Below, piece after piece: positions 36,587 through 47,688 of a DNA stretch of 64,000 bases. The position numbers were made by a program, and so were the translations under genes. Source of the stretch: Chiridota heheva (taxonomy: Eukaryota; Echinodermata; Holothuroidea; Apodida; Chiridotidae); the NCBI GenBank assembly GCA_020152595.1, contig JAIGNY010000088.1, positions 354,501 to 418,500 of the forward strand, read 5' to 3'. The notes beneath the pieces were generated by a model. The model did no database searches and was not told the DNA's origin. It saw nothing but the letters and a program-made list of their open reading frames with translations. Numbering within the stretch: position 1 is the stretch's first letter; every line of letters begins with the position of its first letter.

Positions 36587-36678
36587 CCATTGGTAGGTGA
36601 AAACAAATAGAGGGAGTACTCCAATCTTGTCTTAAAGCAACCTTTTGGTTCAGGGCAACACTTTGTAAAGTTAAGATC
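36587..36678 (-). CDS. Cav3: Cav3 exon: segment just before domain III S1
   Basis: Thirty codons plus two bases, phase 0 start and phase 2 end; acceptor CATTTACAG, donor ATGG|GTAAGT. It reads DLNFTKCCPEPKGCFKTRLE and then YSLYLFSPTN. YLFSPTN aligns with the VYLFSPEN block that precedes IIIS1 in vertebrate Cav3. The CC...C cysteine cluster is richer than the single cysteine at the matching vertebrate position. The split codon GG|A gives the glycine that leads into FRVRV in the next exon. Confidence 0.93.
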
Positions 36679-39506
36679 CTGTAAATGATTAGAAAAATAA
36701 TTTCATGAAAGGGTTCACCAATGAAAAATGAAGGCCATTTGCTGTCAAGTAAAATAAAACTGAAAAGAAGAACAATTTTAGAGACCATTACTTTTCCCTT
36801 TTCTATTGGAAATTTACTTACCTGCTTATAGACTTAATTAACCTCACTTTGATGACATTTTTTATGGTATTTACTTTTAGGACAAAATAAAAAGTACAAA
36901 ATCTATATTTGCGATTAATCAAAGTGGCCAATTATACCCATTAATTAAAGTGCATGGCCAATTATTCCCATTAACTAAAGTGGCCAATTATTCACATTAA
37001 TTAAAGTTGCCAATTATAAAATTGATTTTTTTTAATTTTTTTTAAATTTTGATAAATATTTTACAGTCATCACTATAATATCTGATGATCGCTTGGTAGC
37101 ACTTCAACACATTCAATGATCTAGCAGCAATTTGAAGCCTTTGTTGTTGAATTTTGATGATGGTTGAAGAAATCTGAGATCGACCAATCCGAATGAGGTT
37201 TTCTCCCTTTATTTTAAGAGAAACAGGTCATAAGAATATAATTAGCCATGAGAGTATGTCATGAATGAGAGGTTGGTTGTAGATGGTAGGAACTACGTGA
37301 CCAATTCTGAAGTGATGCATAACTACATTTTATGGGATAGGACAAATATGAAAGCAATAGGGTCATGACCTCTTGGCTGAGCTACATTCTCATCATGACT
37401 TAGAATAACACCATTCATTGGTGGGATTTGCCCACCAAAATTGTGTGTATGTAACAAACAAAAATAATGACACCATCTAAAAGATATTCCTGGAAAGTAT
37501 GGGAGGAGCAAATGCCTCTCCTTTGCCCCCATAATCCTGTCTGTAGCACCATTGTCCCCTGCCATAGATAATATTAGGTTACAAAACTCACAAGTAGTTG
37601 AGGGGCAAATGTACAAAAAGAAGGAACAGGGTTTGATGCATGAACATACTTGAACACGGTATATGCACACACAAAATGAGAACTCATTTTTAAAATCAAA
37701 ATTAAGTTTCCAAAAAAGAAAGTCAAGGTTAACGAGCATAGCAATATAGAGTGTGGTTAAAAAGGAGAAAGGGAATGTCTGCACGTATATGCAAACACAA
37801 TAAACAACAGCTATAGGATACAGCATTAAAAGATTAGTTAATGATAAAGCAAGTTGATCTCATATTTAACATGACTGAAAAGGAAAGTAAATGGTGAAGA
37901 AAGTAATTTAATATCTTATTTTGTTAAGAAGATATTTAGGACTCTTAAGTCCTATCTCATTCCTGCAGAAATGACAGTTGTGAAAAGTCTACTACAGATG
38001 TTTGGTGCCCTCATCCTAACGAAAGTTCCTGAAAAATCTTGACGTATGTTTTTTACATTTCTTCCTGACACCACCCAAGAAATTCATGGTGAGGAGACCT
38101 CCTGATGGATACCAAGAAGTCTGGACACACCTGGCCTGTGATAGAAAGACAGTGGAAAGCTTTTGTTGGCAACCTTAGAAGCTCAGGCAGCTGCCCAAGA
38201 CCTGACCAGAATATGTGATATTGTTGCAGCTTTTATGAATGAAGAGGATAGGTTGGTAAAAGTTTCAAAACTAGAGGACCATATGTTACATCATAACACA
38301 CATTATCAATGTAGTACTGTACGTCACTGCTCTAAGAAAATATGATATGAATTATAATGGATATATCACGAGTATATGATTGTAGATATGGTAAGTATGA
38401 AAAGAAAAAAATCTGCAGCTACAGTACCATTAAAACTTACCATCATCACACCACACAGATGGTTTTAGTTCACAGCAAAGCAAATGCAGTAGACATGTCA
38501 TGCACAATGGGGAAAAAGTTGAGAAAAAATGATAAAACATTAACATGCATGCAACAAATATCATGCAAATAGAACCTTCAAAAGTTATTACGTGATCAGA
38601 TATAAGTTATTTTGAACACTTTTGTATTCAGCAAGAAGCAGATTTTTGTAAGATTTTTTTGTTTTATGCTTAAGAAATATGTATTTACAGCAAGGCAAGA
38701 TTACGAACCCTCTCTTAAACACTAGCTATTTACAGCAAGAAAAAATTGTCCTATTTGAAGCTTAAGAAAGCACAAGACCGCCACCAATTGCTTTTAAAAG
38801 AAGGTAAATCAAATACCACCTTTCAAAAATGTGCCAAATGAGCAAATTAACTTTAGACAATGGATTTTTAAGTTCTCATTACAGTATTAGATTTGATAAT
38901 TATTGTTTTAATGTATTGAATTATATGTATAATTAAAAAGATGTTTATATTCCCCCCTTCCTCAACCAATCATGTTTTTTTTTTCAGCTAAACTAAATTT
39001 CCATCCAGCTATGATAAATTCCTTCTAAACTTACCAAAGCTCAGTTAAGGATCAAGCCACACACCACCCCCATCTATTAAAAGTTTTAATTAAACTATAT
39101 TTGCAAGATAATAATTATATCTTTATGCAAACAAAATGAACTTTTCCTAATTGTTACATTTCAAATTGTTAGTTATCATACTTCTATTATACTTTTTGCA
39201 GTTTTTGATATGCTGAAGTACCTCAAGCACAATTATGCTTAAGATCAGTTCTGTAAGTACCATGACAATTACCATGATAATTACCATATGATTACAAATT
39301 TGAAATAAAAATCATTTGGAGATTGTCCATTCTAATGTATAATTACCTCCATATTTTGCAGATATCTCCTATTTCTGACTTATATATCTCACATATAAGA
39401 ATGAAAATTGATTTCATCAAAAATATACATTTTGTTAAGTTCAAAAAAAAAAAAAATGTTTTAAAGATATTCCTCCTTAAAAGATTAATACAGAAACCAA
39501 AATTAC
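36679..39506. other. Cav3 intron, mostly unassigned
   Basis: At 36920-37018 there are four loose copies of 'aaagtggccaattattcc' + 'cattaatt'. Elsewhere (37019-39506) I see no gene; 38100-38280 has a plus-strand stretch that could be an old repeat ORF remnant but has no recognisable domain. Confidence 0.45.
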
Positions 39507-39656
39507 CCGATCACAATCTACACATTCATCAAGGTCAAGGTCACTTTCAGATTTCCCATCATGCACTTCATCATACGAGGACTTCATCACACGCATGGAA
39601 TTATTGGTATCATGCAGATGTGAAGGCTCAGATGCTGATTTAGGACTTTTGGTCGG
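39507..39656 (-). CDS. Cav3: Cav3 exon: distal II-III linker, acidic end
   Basis: Exactly 50 codons, phase 0/0; acceptor GCTTACAG, donor CGG|GTAATT. It begins PTKSPKSASEPSHLHDTNNS and ends SDLDLDECVDCDR. The acidic patch just before domain III corresponds in position to the GEDEEEIDYTLCFR stretch of vertebrate Cav3. Donor strength is moderate. Its shadow on the plus strand (39323-39643) is not real. Confidence 0.88.
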
Positions 39657-40708
39657 CTGTAAGCATGCAAAAAGATATCAAAATGTGTACACAAAAATAC
39701 AGATGTGGTAGGTAATACTTGTTACTACATAGGTCTGATCTACCAAAATAATTACGCATTACTATAATGCATTACTTAACTAGGTATTATAATGGCTAGT
39801 CCAGAAAGGAGTGCAATTTCAGGTACATTTTGCATGACTTGTCCTTCTCCTTAAAACATTTGTTCCAGCAAATCATAACCACAAACTTACTGTAGCAAAT
39901 AGTGAGACCACTTTATCTTAATTAAAATAACCACACAATTAGGAATTCATCTATTGCTAATATGATACTCAGCACCAACTTCCACAACAACTAAGGTTTT
40001 CAGAATAAAGAAAATAAAGAGAACAAATCTGACCCGACCTGGTTATTTATCAGGTCGGGTCTGACTGTTTGAAACTTTAAAGAGCAGAACAACTAATGTG
40101 GCATTATGTCACTGCATACACATTTTAAAATAGTTACCCCTTCCCCCTCCCAGGTATCAGAACTTATCAAGATATTAAACCATCATAAAAATAGAAGAGA
40201 AAACTAATGTAACCCATGCATTCCTTCCAATAAACAATAAAATAGTGAGTTTTAATCACTGCACACATGTTTGAAGTGACCTCAGCCAACAAAGATGTAC
40301 TAAAAGAAAGTTTCATAAATATTTTGCACCTTCTCATGTCAAAGATCAACATCTAAAACCTATAGAGTTTACACAGCATATGATTCAGTATCCCCAAAAG
40401 AGTGATTTTTAGCATATGTAAGTGCAGGGTGTAGCCACCTTTTTGGATTGTAGGGTCCTAGAATGGAAAAAATGCTGATGGCATAGTTTTGTTTTTCTCC
40501 AAACTTTTGTCCAAATAGTGGCATAAACACTGTTCAGAGGGTAAATTTTAGGCCCTATAAAAATGGTCATTGCCTCAAAATCTAGACCTGTTAACAATAT
40601 TGGATATTTTGGTAAAATTTGTGAATATTTCCCGAAAATTGAAGAAAATTTCCCGAAAATAAAGAAAATTTCCCAAACATTTCTCAAAAATGAAGATTTC
40701 CTGATTAG

Positions 40709-40759
<51 letters not shown>

Positions 40760-42785
40760 AATATATGAATGAAACATGAAACTAGAATATCCACAGAGAA
40801 AGGAGCTACCGGTTATCACTGCAAAAGGAGAAGCATTGGTTAGTTACCCGTGCTTGGTCCATTAGAGTTTCAAATCTCTTATACAAGCGCATAAGCCACT
40901 GTGATTGTGGATTGTCAATCAAGGGAGAATAAAACAAACAGGGTTTATTAGAAAAGGATTGTAAGTCAGAGAAAGACAAAAATGAATCAAAATAAATAGG
41001 AATAGCATGGTAAAGGCTAAACTGAAAAGCTTCTATCATATTTATTACATTAAGTGACAAATCACAAAAGGTTGAAATTTATACCAAAAAAAAAAATCAT
41101 AACAACTTTTGTCTTAGAATATGAAGACAATATCTCTAAACTACACCTGCTTTACTGAGCTTAAGCATGTGCTTATCTACACATAGATGCTGTGCAAATT
41201 ATACATCAATATTCACAACATTAGTAAAAAATCAATTGAGAAATTGCTAATTTATTTCAATTTTGCACTGTTAAGAATTTGCATTAAAGATCTCAGGCAA
41301 CTTGAGCTTAAATAATTCAAAATATGGAATAATACAGCAAAGACTCCCATAAAAAATCAGGTCAAAATGAACCATTTAACTGCATTTTCAATATTTTGGC
41401 CTTATTGCACAATAAAATGTGACATAGGCAGATGAATTGTTCTTCAATGGTTTATGTAAATCCTTTGTTTTTCAATCCTCTCTAACATATGTAAGGTCAA
41501 GATTTGATTACATCTAGATATTTTAAAACTTGACAATACCCCTAAGGCAACAGGCAATTAACAAAGAAGAAATTGGTTAAAACTGAAGAACACATTTTAA
41601 AGAATTATTTAAAGCTGTGTTCATCTGATATGACATCATAAGGTTCTTTAAAATCTTGAAACTTTTTTTAAGCATAACCAAAAAGGAACACAAGCTTTTT
41701 CAAAGATTTAAAGGGCATTTTACTCAGAATTTAATGTCCTTTCAACAACTGCTACATGTCATTTGACCTTTTAACTCATAAGGAGGCCATATTTTAGTAG
41801 AGATGAAAAAGAATTTATAGAGAATTTAATTACAAATGCTATTCCCTGTGAAAAAGGCAAATTTCTTGCTGTCTTCTATCTTGATTAGTGGAAATAATTC
41901 TTTTTGAATGTTTTGTATAAGTAATGAAATACAGTACATTAAAGAAAAAAAGATGGCCGTAATGTCTGGCTTGAATATATCAAATCACAACAATGAAAAT
42001 ACACTCTCACGCTGCAGTAGCAGGCCTACCTTGTATTTTGTTTTATCTAATAGGGATGTAAAATGAATTGTAATTTAGATTATGTTACCATAACAACCAA
42101 ATACAAAATTGTGTTCTGTTAGATCCCCAACCCCCTTTTCATATATAAATTAAAATTCAGGAATTTAAAACATCACCAAGAAAAATGTATGGATTGTGAA
42201 TTGACTTAAACTGTGGTCCCACAGAAAAACTCATTTATTGGACCAATTACAAGAGCCTGCTTAGTCTCCTTCACAGCAAGAAGTCATTTAAAATTCAATA
42301 ACCACCACAGATTATTGAATATTCAATGCAGGCTTTTTTTTTAAGTGGCCAAAGTTTGTCTTGAACAGACCACACCGTTTTTGACCTATCGAGGCTCATC
42401 TTGCTTGGATGTACTTTTTTCGTTGACATAACTCTGCAGCTTACTTACAAAAGTACCAACACAATAGCTAAATGCACGTTGTTCCTGACAAAATTTGTGC
42501 TCGAAAAAAACTAAATAACTACTGCAAATCTTTTGTCTTTGAATATTCAACATAGGATTTTTTAAGTGGCCAAAGTTTGTTTTGAATTGACCACATTGTT
42601 TTTGACCATGATTTTGCCCCTCCCTCCACTTTTGACTTTGCCGCCCACTTTCACCCACCCATGGTTAAACCCATCTTGCTAATGAAAATTTTGAACCTAA
42701 AATTATGCGGGTTAGAATAAACATTTTTAGGGAAGAAAAAGACTAGGGATTCATAAGTAGCAGGCTCCTTCCTTGCAAGAAAAAT
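39657..42785. other. Cav3 intron, first part of 4.8 kb
   Basis: 40405-40770 belongs to a dispersed family ('gtgtagccacctttttggat', 'ctcaaaatctagacctgtt', repeated 'atttcccgaaaat') ending in a (TA)n run at 40710-40765; relatives lie at 52420-52700 and 60000-60310. Nothing recognised elsewhere. Confidence 0.5.
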
Positions 42786-43352
42786 ACATGTAGAGGGATC
42801 ATACTCAACATGGGATCAACATATCACAATGGATAAAGATACATGTAGAGGGATCATACTCAACATGGGATCAACATATCACAATGGATAAAGATACATG
42901 TAGAGGGATCATACTTAACATGGGATCAACATATCACAATGGATACAAATACATGTAGAGGGATCAACATATCACAATGGATACAAATACATGTAGAGGG
43001 ATCATACTCAACATGGGATCCACATATCACAATGGATACAAATACATGTAGAGGGATCATACTCAACATGAGATCAACATATCACAATGGATAAAATGGA
43101 TTAAGATACAATGGATACAAATACAGAGGATCATACTCAACATGGGATCAACATATCACAATGGATACAAATACATGTAGAGGGATCAACATATCACAAT
43201 GGATACAAATACATGTTGAGGGGTCATACTCAACATGGGATCAACATATCACAATGGATACAAATACATGTAGAGGGATCAAAATATCACAATGGATACA
43301 AATACATGTAGAGGGATCATACTCAAAATGGGATCAACATATCACAATGAAT
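42786..43352. repeat. Tandem array with 57-bp and 36-bp unit forms
   Basis: Full units read 'acatgtagagggatcatact', 'caacatgggatcaacatat' and 'cacaatggatacaaat'; short units lack the middle 'atcatactcaacatggg'. About 12 units. The frame at 43111-43311 is repeat-derived. Confidence 0.92.
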
Positions 43353-43677
43353 AAAATACAATTATTTATATTAGTTAATAAGCATGCAAATGAGAATAGC
43401 ATGATTATTCATATTTTTTTCTATTGGTGTTTAATAGGGAAGGAAATATTTAATAGTAAGAGGTGCATTACAATTGTGGAAAATAAAAAAAATACAGGAG
43501 AGAAAACGGGATCAATACTGTATGGCACCTCAGTTTCAGCATACTATTTGCATAATCAATACATATTCAATATGCATATTTGACATGCATAATCAATATA
43601 TATTCAATATGCATATTTAAGATGCATATTCAAAGTTGAGCGATGAAAGATATTTTTTGTTGATGCATTTATTCTCC

Positions 43678-44301
43678 TATAGAGGGTTTTCATCACGTGA
43701 CTCTAAATTCACTGGAAGCCATTTTGCAGGGCAGGGCATCATTGCGTTTCACGCATCTTCACACAGCTCAGTCATGTCACACGCACAACAAACATACCAC
43801 AAGCTAACCTACCAGTAACAGTTCAGCGAATTTTACTACATGAAATGTTTTGTTCAGTTCCAATTTTACTTCATATTTTCCATAAGCTTTTCATATTCAC
43901 CAGATATACAAAGAGTAACTTTAACGTTAACGCCAGCTAAATGTTCTTTATACTCAGACAAGGACTACACACCCGATATATAAAGTGCTCGTTGCAAATC
44001 CTAGTGTGAACCGTAGTTTTAAAGCCGTCGCGTTGTACAGCATTAACCCACTTTGAAGGTCGATCAGGATAACTTGGAAATCGAGAAAACTTCTTTTTAT
44101 TTCCCGGCAAACATCTACTAGTGCAACCAACGGCACAGGAAGATTCCGGCATAATTATCTTTCAAAAATAATCTCACATAACAACATGCAAACATATGTA
44201 AGTCTAATTAATTGTACAGCAGACAACAGTGTTCCTGCCCTACAAAATGGCGATGTAAACAAAGTCATGTGACCTCATGACATCAGCTGAAACAACCTCA
44301 T
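43678..44301 (-). mobile_element. Short THAP-carrying element (P-element-like), copy 1
   Basis: The ends are imperfect inverted repeats containing 'atcacgtgact' / 'gtcacatgact' and 'gccattttgcagggcagg' / 'gccattttgtagggcagg'. Between them is the minus-strand frame at 43937-44152. A sister copy in opposite orientation is at 54709-55226. No transposase catalytic region, so non-autonomous. It sits in the intron upstream of the 39507 exon. Confidence 0.75.
43937..44152 (-). CDS. THAP-type zinc-finger ORF inside the short element
   Basis: Starts MPESSCAVGCTSRCLPGNKK, continues KFSRFPSYPDRPSKWVNAVQ and reaches RICNEHFI. The C-x3-C, the Trp and the C-x2-H-F follow the C2CH pattern of THAP DNA-binding domains, which P-element transposases and their relatives use to bind their own ends. 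The C-terminal AVPTF-type box is missing in this frame, so it is either the first exon of a longer protein or a leftover. Possible splice donor just after HFIYR (GTGTGT). Confidence 0.6.
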   Translation of the reverse strand: MPESSCAVGCTSRCLPGNKKKFSRFPSYPDRPSKWVNAVQRDGFKTTVHTRICNEHFIYRVCSPCLSIKNI

Positions 44302-44409
44302 TAAGAAAAACACAACTGAGAAAATACAATGCCTTGAGTTATTTCAGTAAAATACTACATCGGTTTGAAAACTTAGTTTAACACTTCTTTGTTCTTTGTT
44401 CGATCTTAC

Positions 44410-44644
44410 CCCTTCATCCATTGCATCAGGGTCTTCATAAAAATCCGCTCCAATCCTCGATGACAGCGAACCCTCGACTGATCCGTTCTTTGTAGGCTTG
44501 ACAGGGAGAGCCACCTCTTTTCCGGTTGGCTGAGAAATGATGGAACCACCGTTGCATGAAACATATGAAGTGCGCCTACTGTCCGGTGTGCTGCCCACGC
44601 TGTCGGGGATGTGACCGTTGCTTACCGATCCAGGAATTGAAAGT
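44410..44644 (-). CDS. Cav3: Cav3 exon: II-III linker
   Basis: One leading base plus 78 codons; acceptor TTTTTTACCAAAG, donor GGG|GTAAGA. The split codon AG|A gives R, then LSIPGSVSNGHIPDSVGSTP, later RRTSYVSCNGG and KPTKNGSVEGSLSSR, ending EDPDAMDEG. It contains an RRTS basic-serine motif of the kind used by PKA-type kinases (inference). Phase 2 in and phase 0 out fit both neighbours. The upstream part of this exon contains an internal GTAAGC that could act as a cryptic donor. Confidence 0.88.
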
Positions 44645-44899
44645 CTTTGGTAAAAAATAATCGTGAGAAACCACTAAGAGAGCTTCTTATCATACTGTGC
44701 ATATAACCTAGCACAAAGTGGAATTGATGCCTTTATCCATGTACTGAAATCTGGTCATTTTGCCCAAGTTAAACTTACAATGATTAATTATTCACAACAG
44801 TATCTCTGTGACGACAAATGGCTCCAGATCCTTCCCAATCCAAAATTCCATAGACCTCTTTTCAAAGAATTAGACATTCTTAAGTTAATTGACCTTTCT

Positions 44900-45580
44900 C
44901 CTACCAATTAGAGATATTCATATTTCGGTTTTATCATGGCCTCCTCCCCAAGCTTTTTTAATCTTTTTTTAATTTCAATACTGCCTTCCACATAATACTC
45001 TATCTAAAAACCAAATGCATACTCCTCTACCATGAACACATATTATGCAGCCTCAAAAGCGATGTACAGGTGTTCAATTCTGGAATTCCCTACCCATTAC
45101 CAATATAAATTCGTTATCTTTGTATCTGTTAAATAATACGCCCAATTAGAATTAGATTTGTATCCTTTCCATATAAACTATCTGTTTCTTTATATGTAAT
45201 TTAATGTTTGTTTTTCTTTCCATGGGGGTGGTTATACACCACAGGAGGTGTAACGTGGAATTGTTCGTAGCTTGTTGTATTAGGGGTGTGAAGGAGCCGG
45301 TGTACGGGGTGGGGATGGGGGTAGGGTTGCATTTCTATTTACTATTATTATTCATTTTCAAGGGCCAGACTAGAAAAGATTACTTATTTTTGGCCCTTTA
45401 TTTTCTTTCAGTTAGTTACCACATAGTTATAGCTAAGTGTGTGTTCTATACTCATGATTCTTACAAAATGTTTTTGAATATTCCATCGTCCAATCGTCTT
45501 GCTATGATTTATATATATGTTGTTGTAAACTGATCTGAAGATAAAAATAAACCAAATCAAATCAAATCAAATCAAGTGAC
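44900..45580 (+). mobile_element. Truncated non-LTR retrotransposon 3' end with (AAATC)n tail
   Basis: A broken reading gives RCTGVQFWNSLP, the motif found near the C-terminus of many LINE ORF2 proteins, with several stops. The 3' end is 'gatctgaagataaaaataaa' followed by '(ccaaatcaaatcaaatcaaatc)'. Both frame and tail indicate plus orientation. Confidence 0.65.
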
Positions 45581-45870
45581 TGTGTTGGTTCAGGAATTTG
45601 GCTAATCAGCTTGTTAAGGAGCATAAGATGTAAAGCAAACAGAGGGATGAACAATCTCTTGTTCATCAGGAAATCATTACGAAGGGGCTTGGTTTCGTTG
45701 GGTAGCTAGTATCATCAATATTAGATGAAAATGATTGCTTGTCTCAAGTGGGCATTCTGGAGTCTCAATAAGATTCTAAACAGAGGGCCATTTCACATCA
45801 CAGATTAATAAGAATTGTTTCATATAATCCTTTAAATCAAAAAAGTTGCAAAAATGCTCAAACGTTTTGC

Positions 45871-46342
45871 TTAAAGGATTAGTTCAGTGCTCCAACAAGT
45901 TTTTCAAATGAAAGAAACAAAATGGTGGAGAAACTCATCTCATTCCGTTAAGGATATTCATATTTGAAGTTCTTTCTCATCTGTGTGGAAATGACTTGTT
46001 GAATTTCTTAATTGTTATTGTATTTTAAAGAAAAGTAATTAAACTGTTTTTACTATTTAAATGATTTTTTCTCTAACTTTCTTCAGGTGGTATAATTACC
46101 AATACCAGATTTTGTTTGACTAATTTCCTGACATATCCAATGGTTTTTTACACTATAAATCTCACTTTGAGTATGTGATGCCACAACTAGTCTAATTCAG
46201 ATGTATCTACACAAATGATACATACCTTAAAAGTTGAATCTTCTTAACGGAATAAGATTTTTGAGTGCTTTCTTCACCATTTTGTTACTTTTTGTTCCTC
46301 ATTTATATATGATGAATTAAAACAACTAAAATAATCATTTAA
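45871..46342. mobile_element. MITE family D, copy with unexpanded ends
   Basis: Bounded by TTAA (45871 and 46339). About 110 bp at each end pair: 'taaaggattagttcagtgc', 'aaagaaacaaaatggtgga' and 'ctcattccgttaaggata' on the left; 'aacggaataagatttttga' and 'tcttcaccattttgttact' on the right. Related to 56599-58619. Confidence 0.75.
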
Positions 46343-46481
46343 TGCAAGAGAGTTGAACGCAATCATCATTCTATCTTTTGTATTTTATAAGAAACAGGTT
46401 CTTTTGTCCAATGATTTTCTCCCATGCATCTTTTTATCATTCTTACACATTGAAATTATCTATGCCTGAATCTTTCTTTAC

Positions 46482-46666
46482 CTGCTTCCACTTGAATTTG
46501 AGCTTTTTTCATCTGCTCCACTGTTGCCATTAGCAACCATGTAAGGCATGAGGTGGTTGCTGTGATTTGGTGAGTTATTTGGAGAGTTGTGTCGGTGTCG
46601 GAAAGCTGAACTTCTGGTGCTTGCACTGCGCTGAAGGGTTGGTGAGTTTGTGAAACTCAGGGAGGA
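46482..46666 (-). CDS. Cav3: Cav3 exon: II-III linker, Ser/Asn/His-rich
   Basis: Sixty-one codons plus two bases (phase 0 start, phase 2 end), acceptor ACTTATACAG, donor CAG|GTAAAG. It reads SSLSFTNSPTLQRSASTRSS, then AFRHRHNSPNNSPNHS, and ends in KSSNSSGS. The QRSASTRSS patch with its basic-serine pattern recalls the Ser/Arg-rich segment in the same linker of vertebrate Cav3 and may be a phosphorylation target; that is inference. The phase-2 end is matched by the next exon. Confidence 0.88.
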
Positions 46667-47023
46667 CTGTATAAGTGACAAATAATAGCATAAGTTAAAT
46701 ACCTTAGCACCATGTTTCAAGCGACATTTTACAAGAAGGTAACAATGATAGCAACGACTAAAAATTCAAATCGTGGATAAAGTACTTCTGAAAGTGAGGG
46801 TCCTTTCAAGTACAGTAGAAATGAAAGCCTCTCTGATAAGAATATATTATAAAAATATCTTAATTGCTTACATTCAAAATTTTATTTGTAGTTCTCAGAA
46901 ATATAAGAAAAGATTTCAAATTCACTTCAGTCCCAACACATCTTAAAATGCTGCCTGAAACAATTACATACAAAAACATTGAAAATGTTCACATTTGTCA
47001 TGTCAAAGGTCAAAACAACTCAC

Positions 47024-47201
47024 CATAGAATGAGTGTCATGGTCCAGAAAATGTCCTCCATCTTCATAGGGGTTATTGAACTGCCGAGGTGTGCCAAAAT
47101 TCGGGGACCCTTGAGGGGTGGCAGCAGTGTGCATGATAACAGGAGGGGAGCGCAACTGACCCGATGGTGAGGTGAAGAAGGGAGAGCCAGTTGCTTTCCA
47201 T
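47024..47201 (-). CDS. Cav3: Cav3 exon: II-III linker, Ser/Pro-rich; 5' border ambiguous
   Basis: The open frame reads WKATGSPFFTSPSGQLRSPP, then a Ser/Thr/Pro-rich stretch and NNPYEDGGHF, ending before a GTGAGT donor in phase 0. The best acceptor by sequence (CTTGTCAG) puts the exon start at 47201 but demands a phase-2 upstream exon, while the preceding exon ends in phase 0. Joining those two directly hits a stop. An internal acceptor (GGGTCAG) after a pyrimidine-rich stretch would start the exon at 47155 with LRSPPVIMHT in phase 0 and keep the whole chain open. Either that site is used or a small exon is missing from the chain. Confidence 0.75.
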
Positions 47202-47544
47202 CTGACAAGAAAATGCAAATTCAAAAAATAAATTTTAAACCACCAATCATCAAGATAGAGGCATAAGAAGCAAGGGGGCAGTTTCCCATTACAAGATTTC
47301 ACCTTCATGGTAGCATGCTTCCTTCGTGGTAGCATGCTTCCTTCACGGTTGTAGGTAAACTTGGGGAATTATTGAAATCAAAATGTGTAAAATTCAAGAA
47401 CAATTTGGTAAAATTTTCCGCAAAATTAATTAAAATGACCTCCAAATTCCTACAACCCTAAATTAAGGGTGAGGAATGGAAAAAAGATCTGTTATTTGCT
47501 CCTCAGGAAGAAATGAAACTTTCCAGCTGCTGTCTGATTCTTAC
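47202..47544. other. Short Cav3 intron; possible hidden small exon
   Basis: Contains a 19-bp direct duplication on the minus strand ('gaaggaagcatgctaccac' / 'gaaggaagcatgctaccat', near 47310-47348) with nearby AAG|GTGAAA. This frame stays open into the next exon, but I could not find a small exon with the phases required to solve the linker problem. Confidence 0.35.
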
Positions 47545-47688
47545 CTTTGTAGGATGAGATGGACACGACATCATGGCATCATCATCGTCTTTTTGACCCT
47601 GAAGTGACCCTTCTTCTGCCTCAGCTTCATCCTTTCCAATATTTTCTCGACTTGCTTGTTGTAAGTTTGCCTCTTTCTGACCATCAAC
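47545..47688 (-). CDS. Cav3: Cav3 exon: proximal II-III linker, acidic
   Basis: Forty-eight codons, phase 0 at both ends (TTTTTCAG acceptor, AAAG|GTAAGA donor). The peptide starts VDGQKEANLQQASREN, then a run of acidic residues (DEAEAEEG and DDDD), ending SCPSHPTK. Linker sequence is poorly conserved in Cav3, so assignment rests on splice sites, an open frame with coding-like composition, strand and position directly after IIS6. It is separated from that exon by a 14.2-kb intron. Confidence 0.85.

Larger units (their letters stand above)
44645..46481. other. Cav3 intron with LINE fragment and MITE
   Basis: Holds 44900-45580 and 45871-46342; no other gene seen. Confidence 0.5.

Noticed and set aside
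38100..38345. Plus-strand stretch reading like GHTWPVIERQWKAF
   Set aside because: Could be a decayed repeat-encoded protein, but frames are broken and I recognise no family.
39323..39643. 106-codon plus-strand frame
   Set aside because: Antisense shadow of the Cav3 exon at 39507-39656.
44800..45540. Plus-strand frame of 109 codons (45204-45533) as a gene
   Set aside because: Falls in the 3' untranslated part of a truncated LINE.
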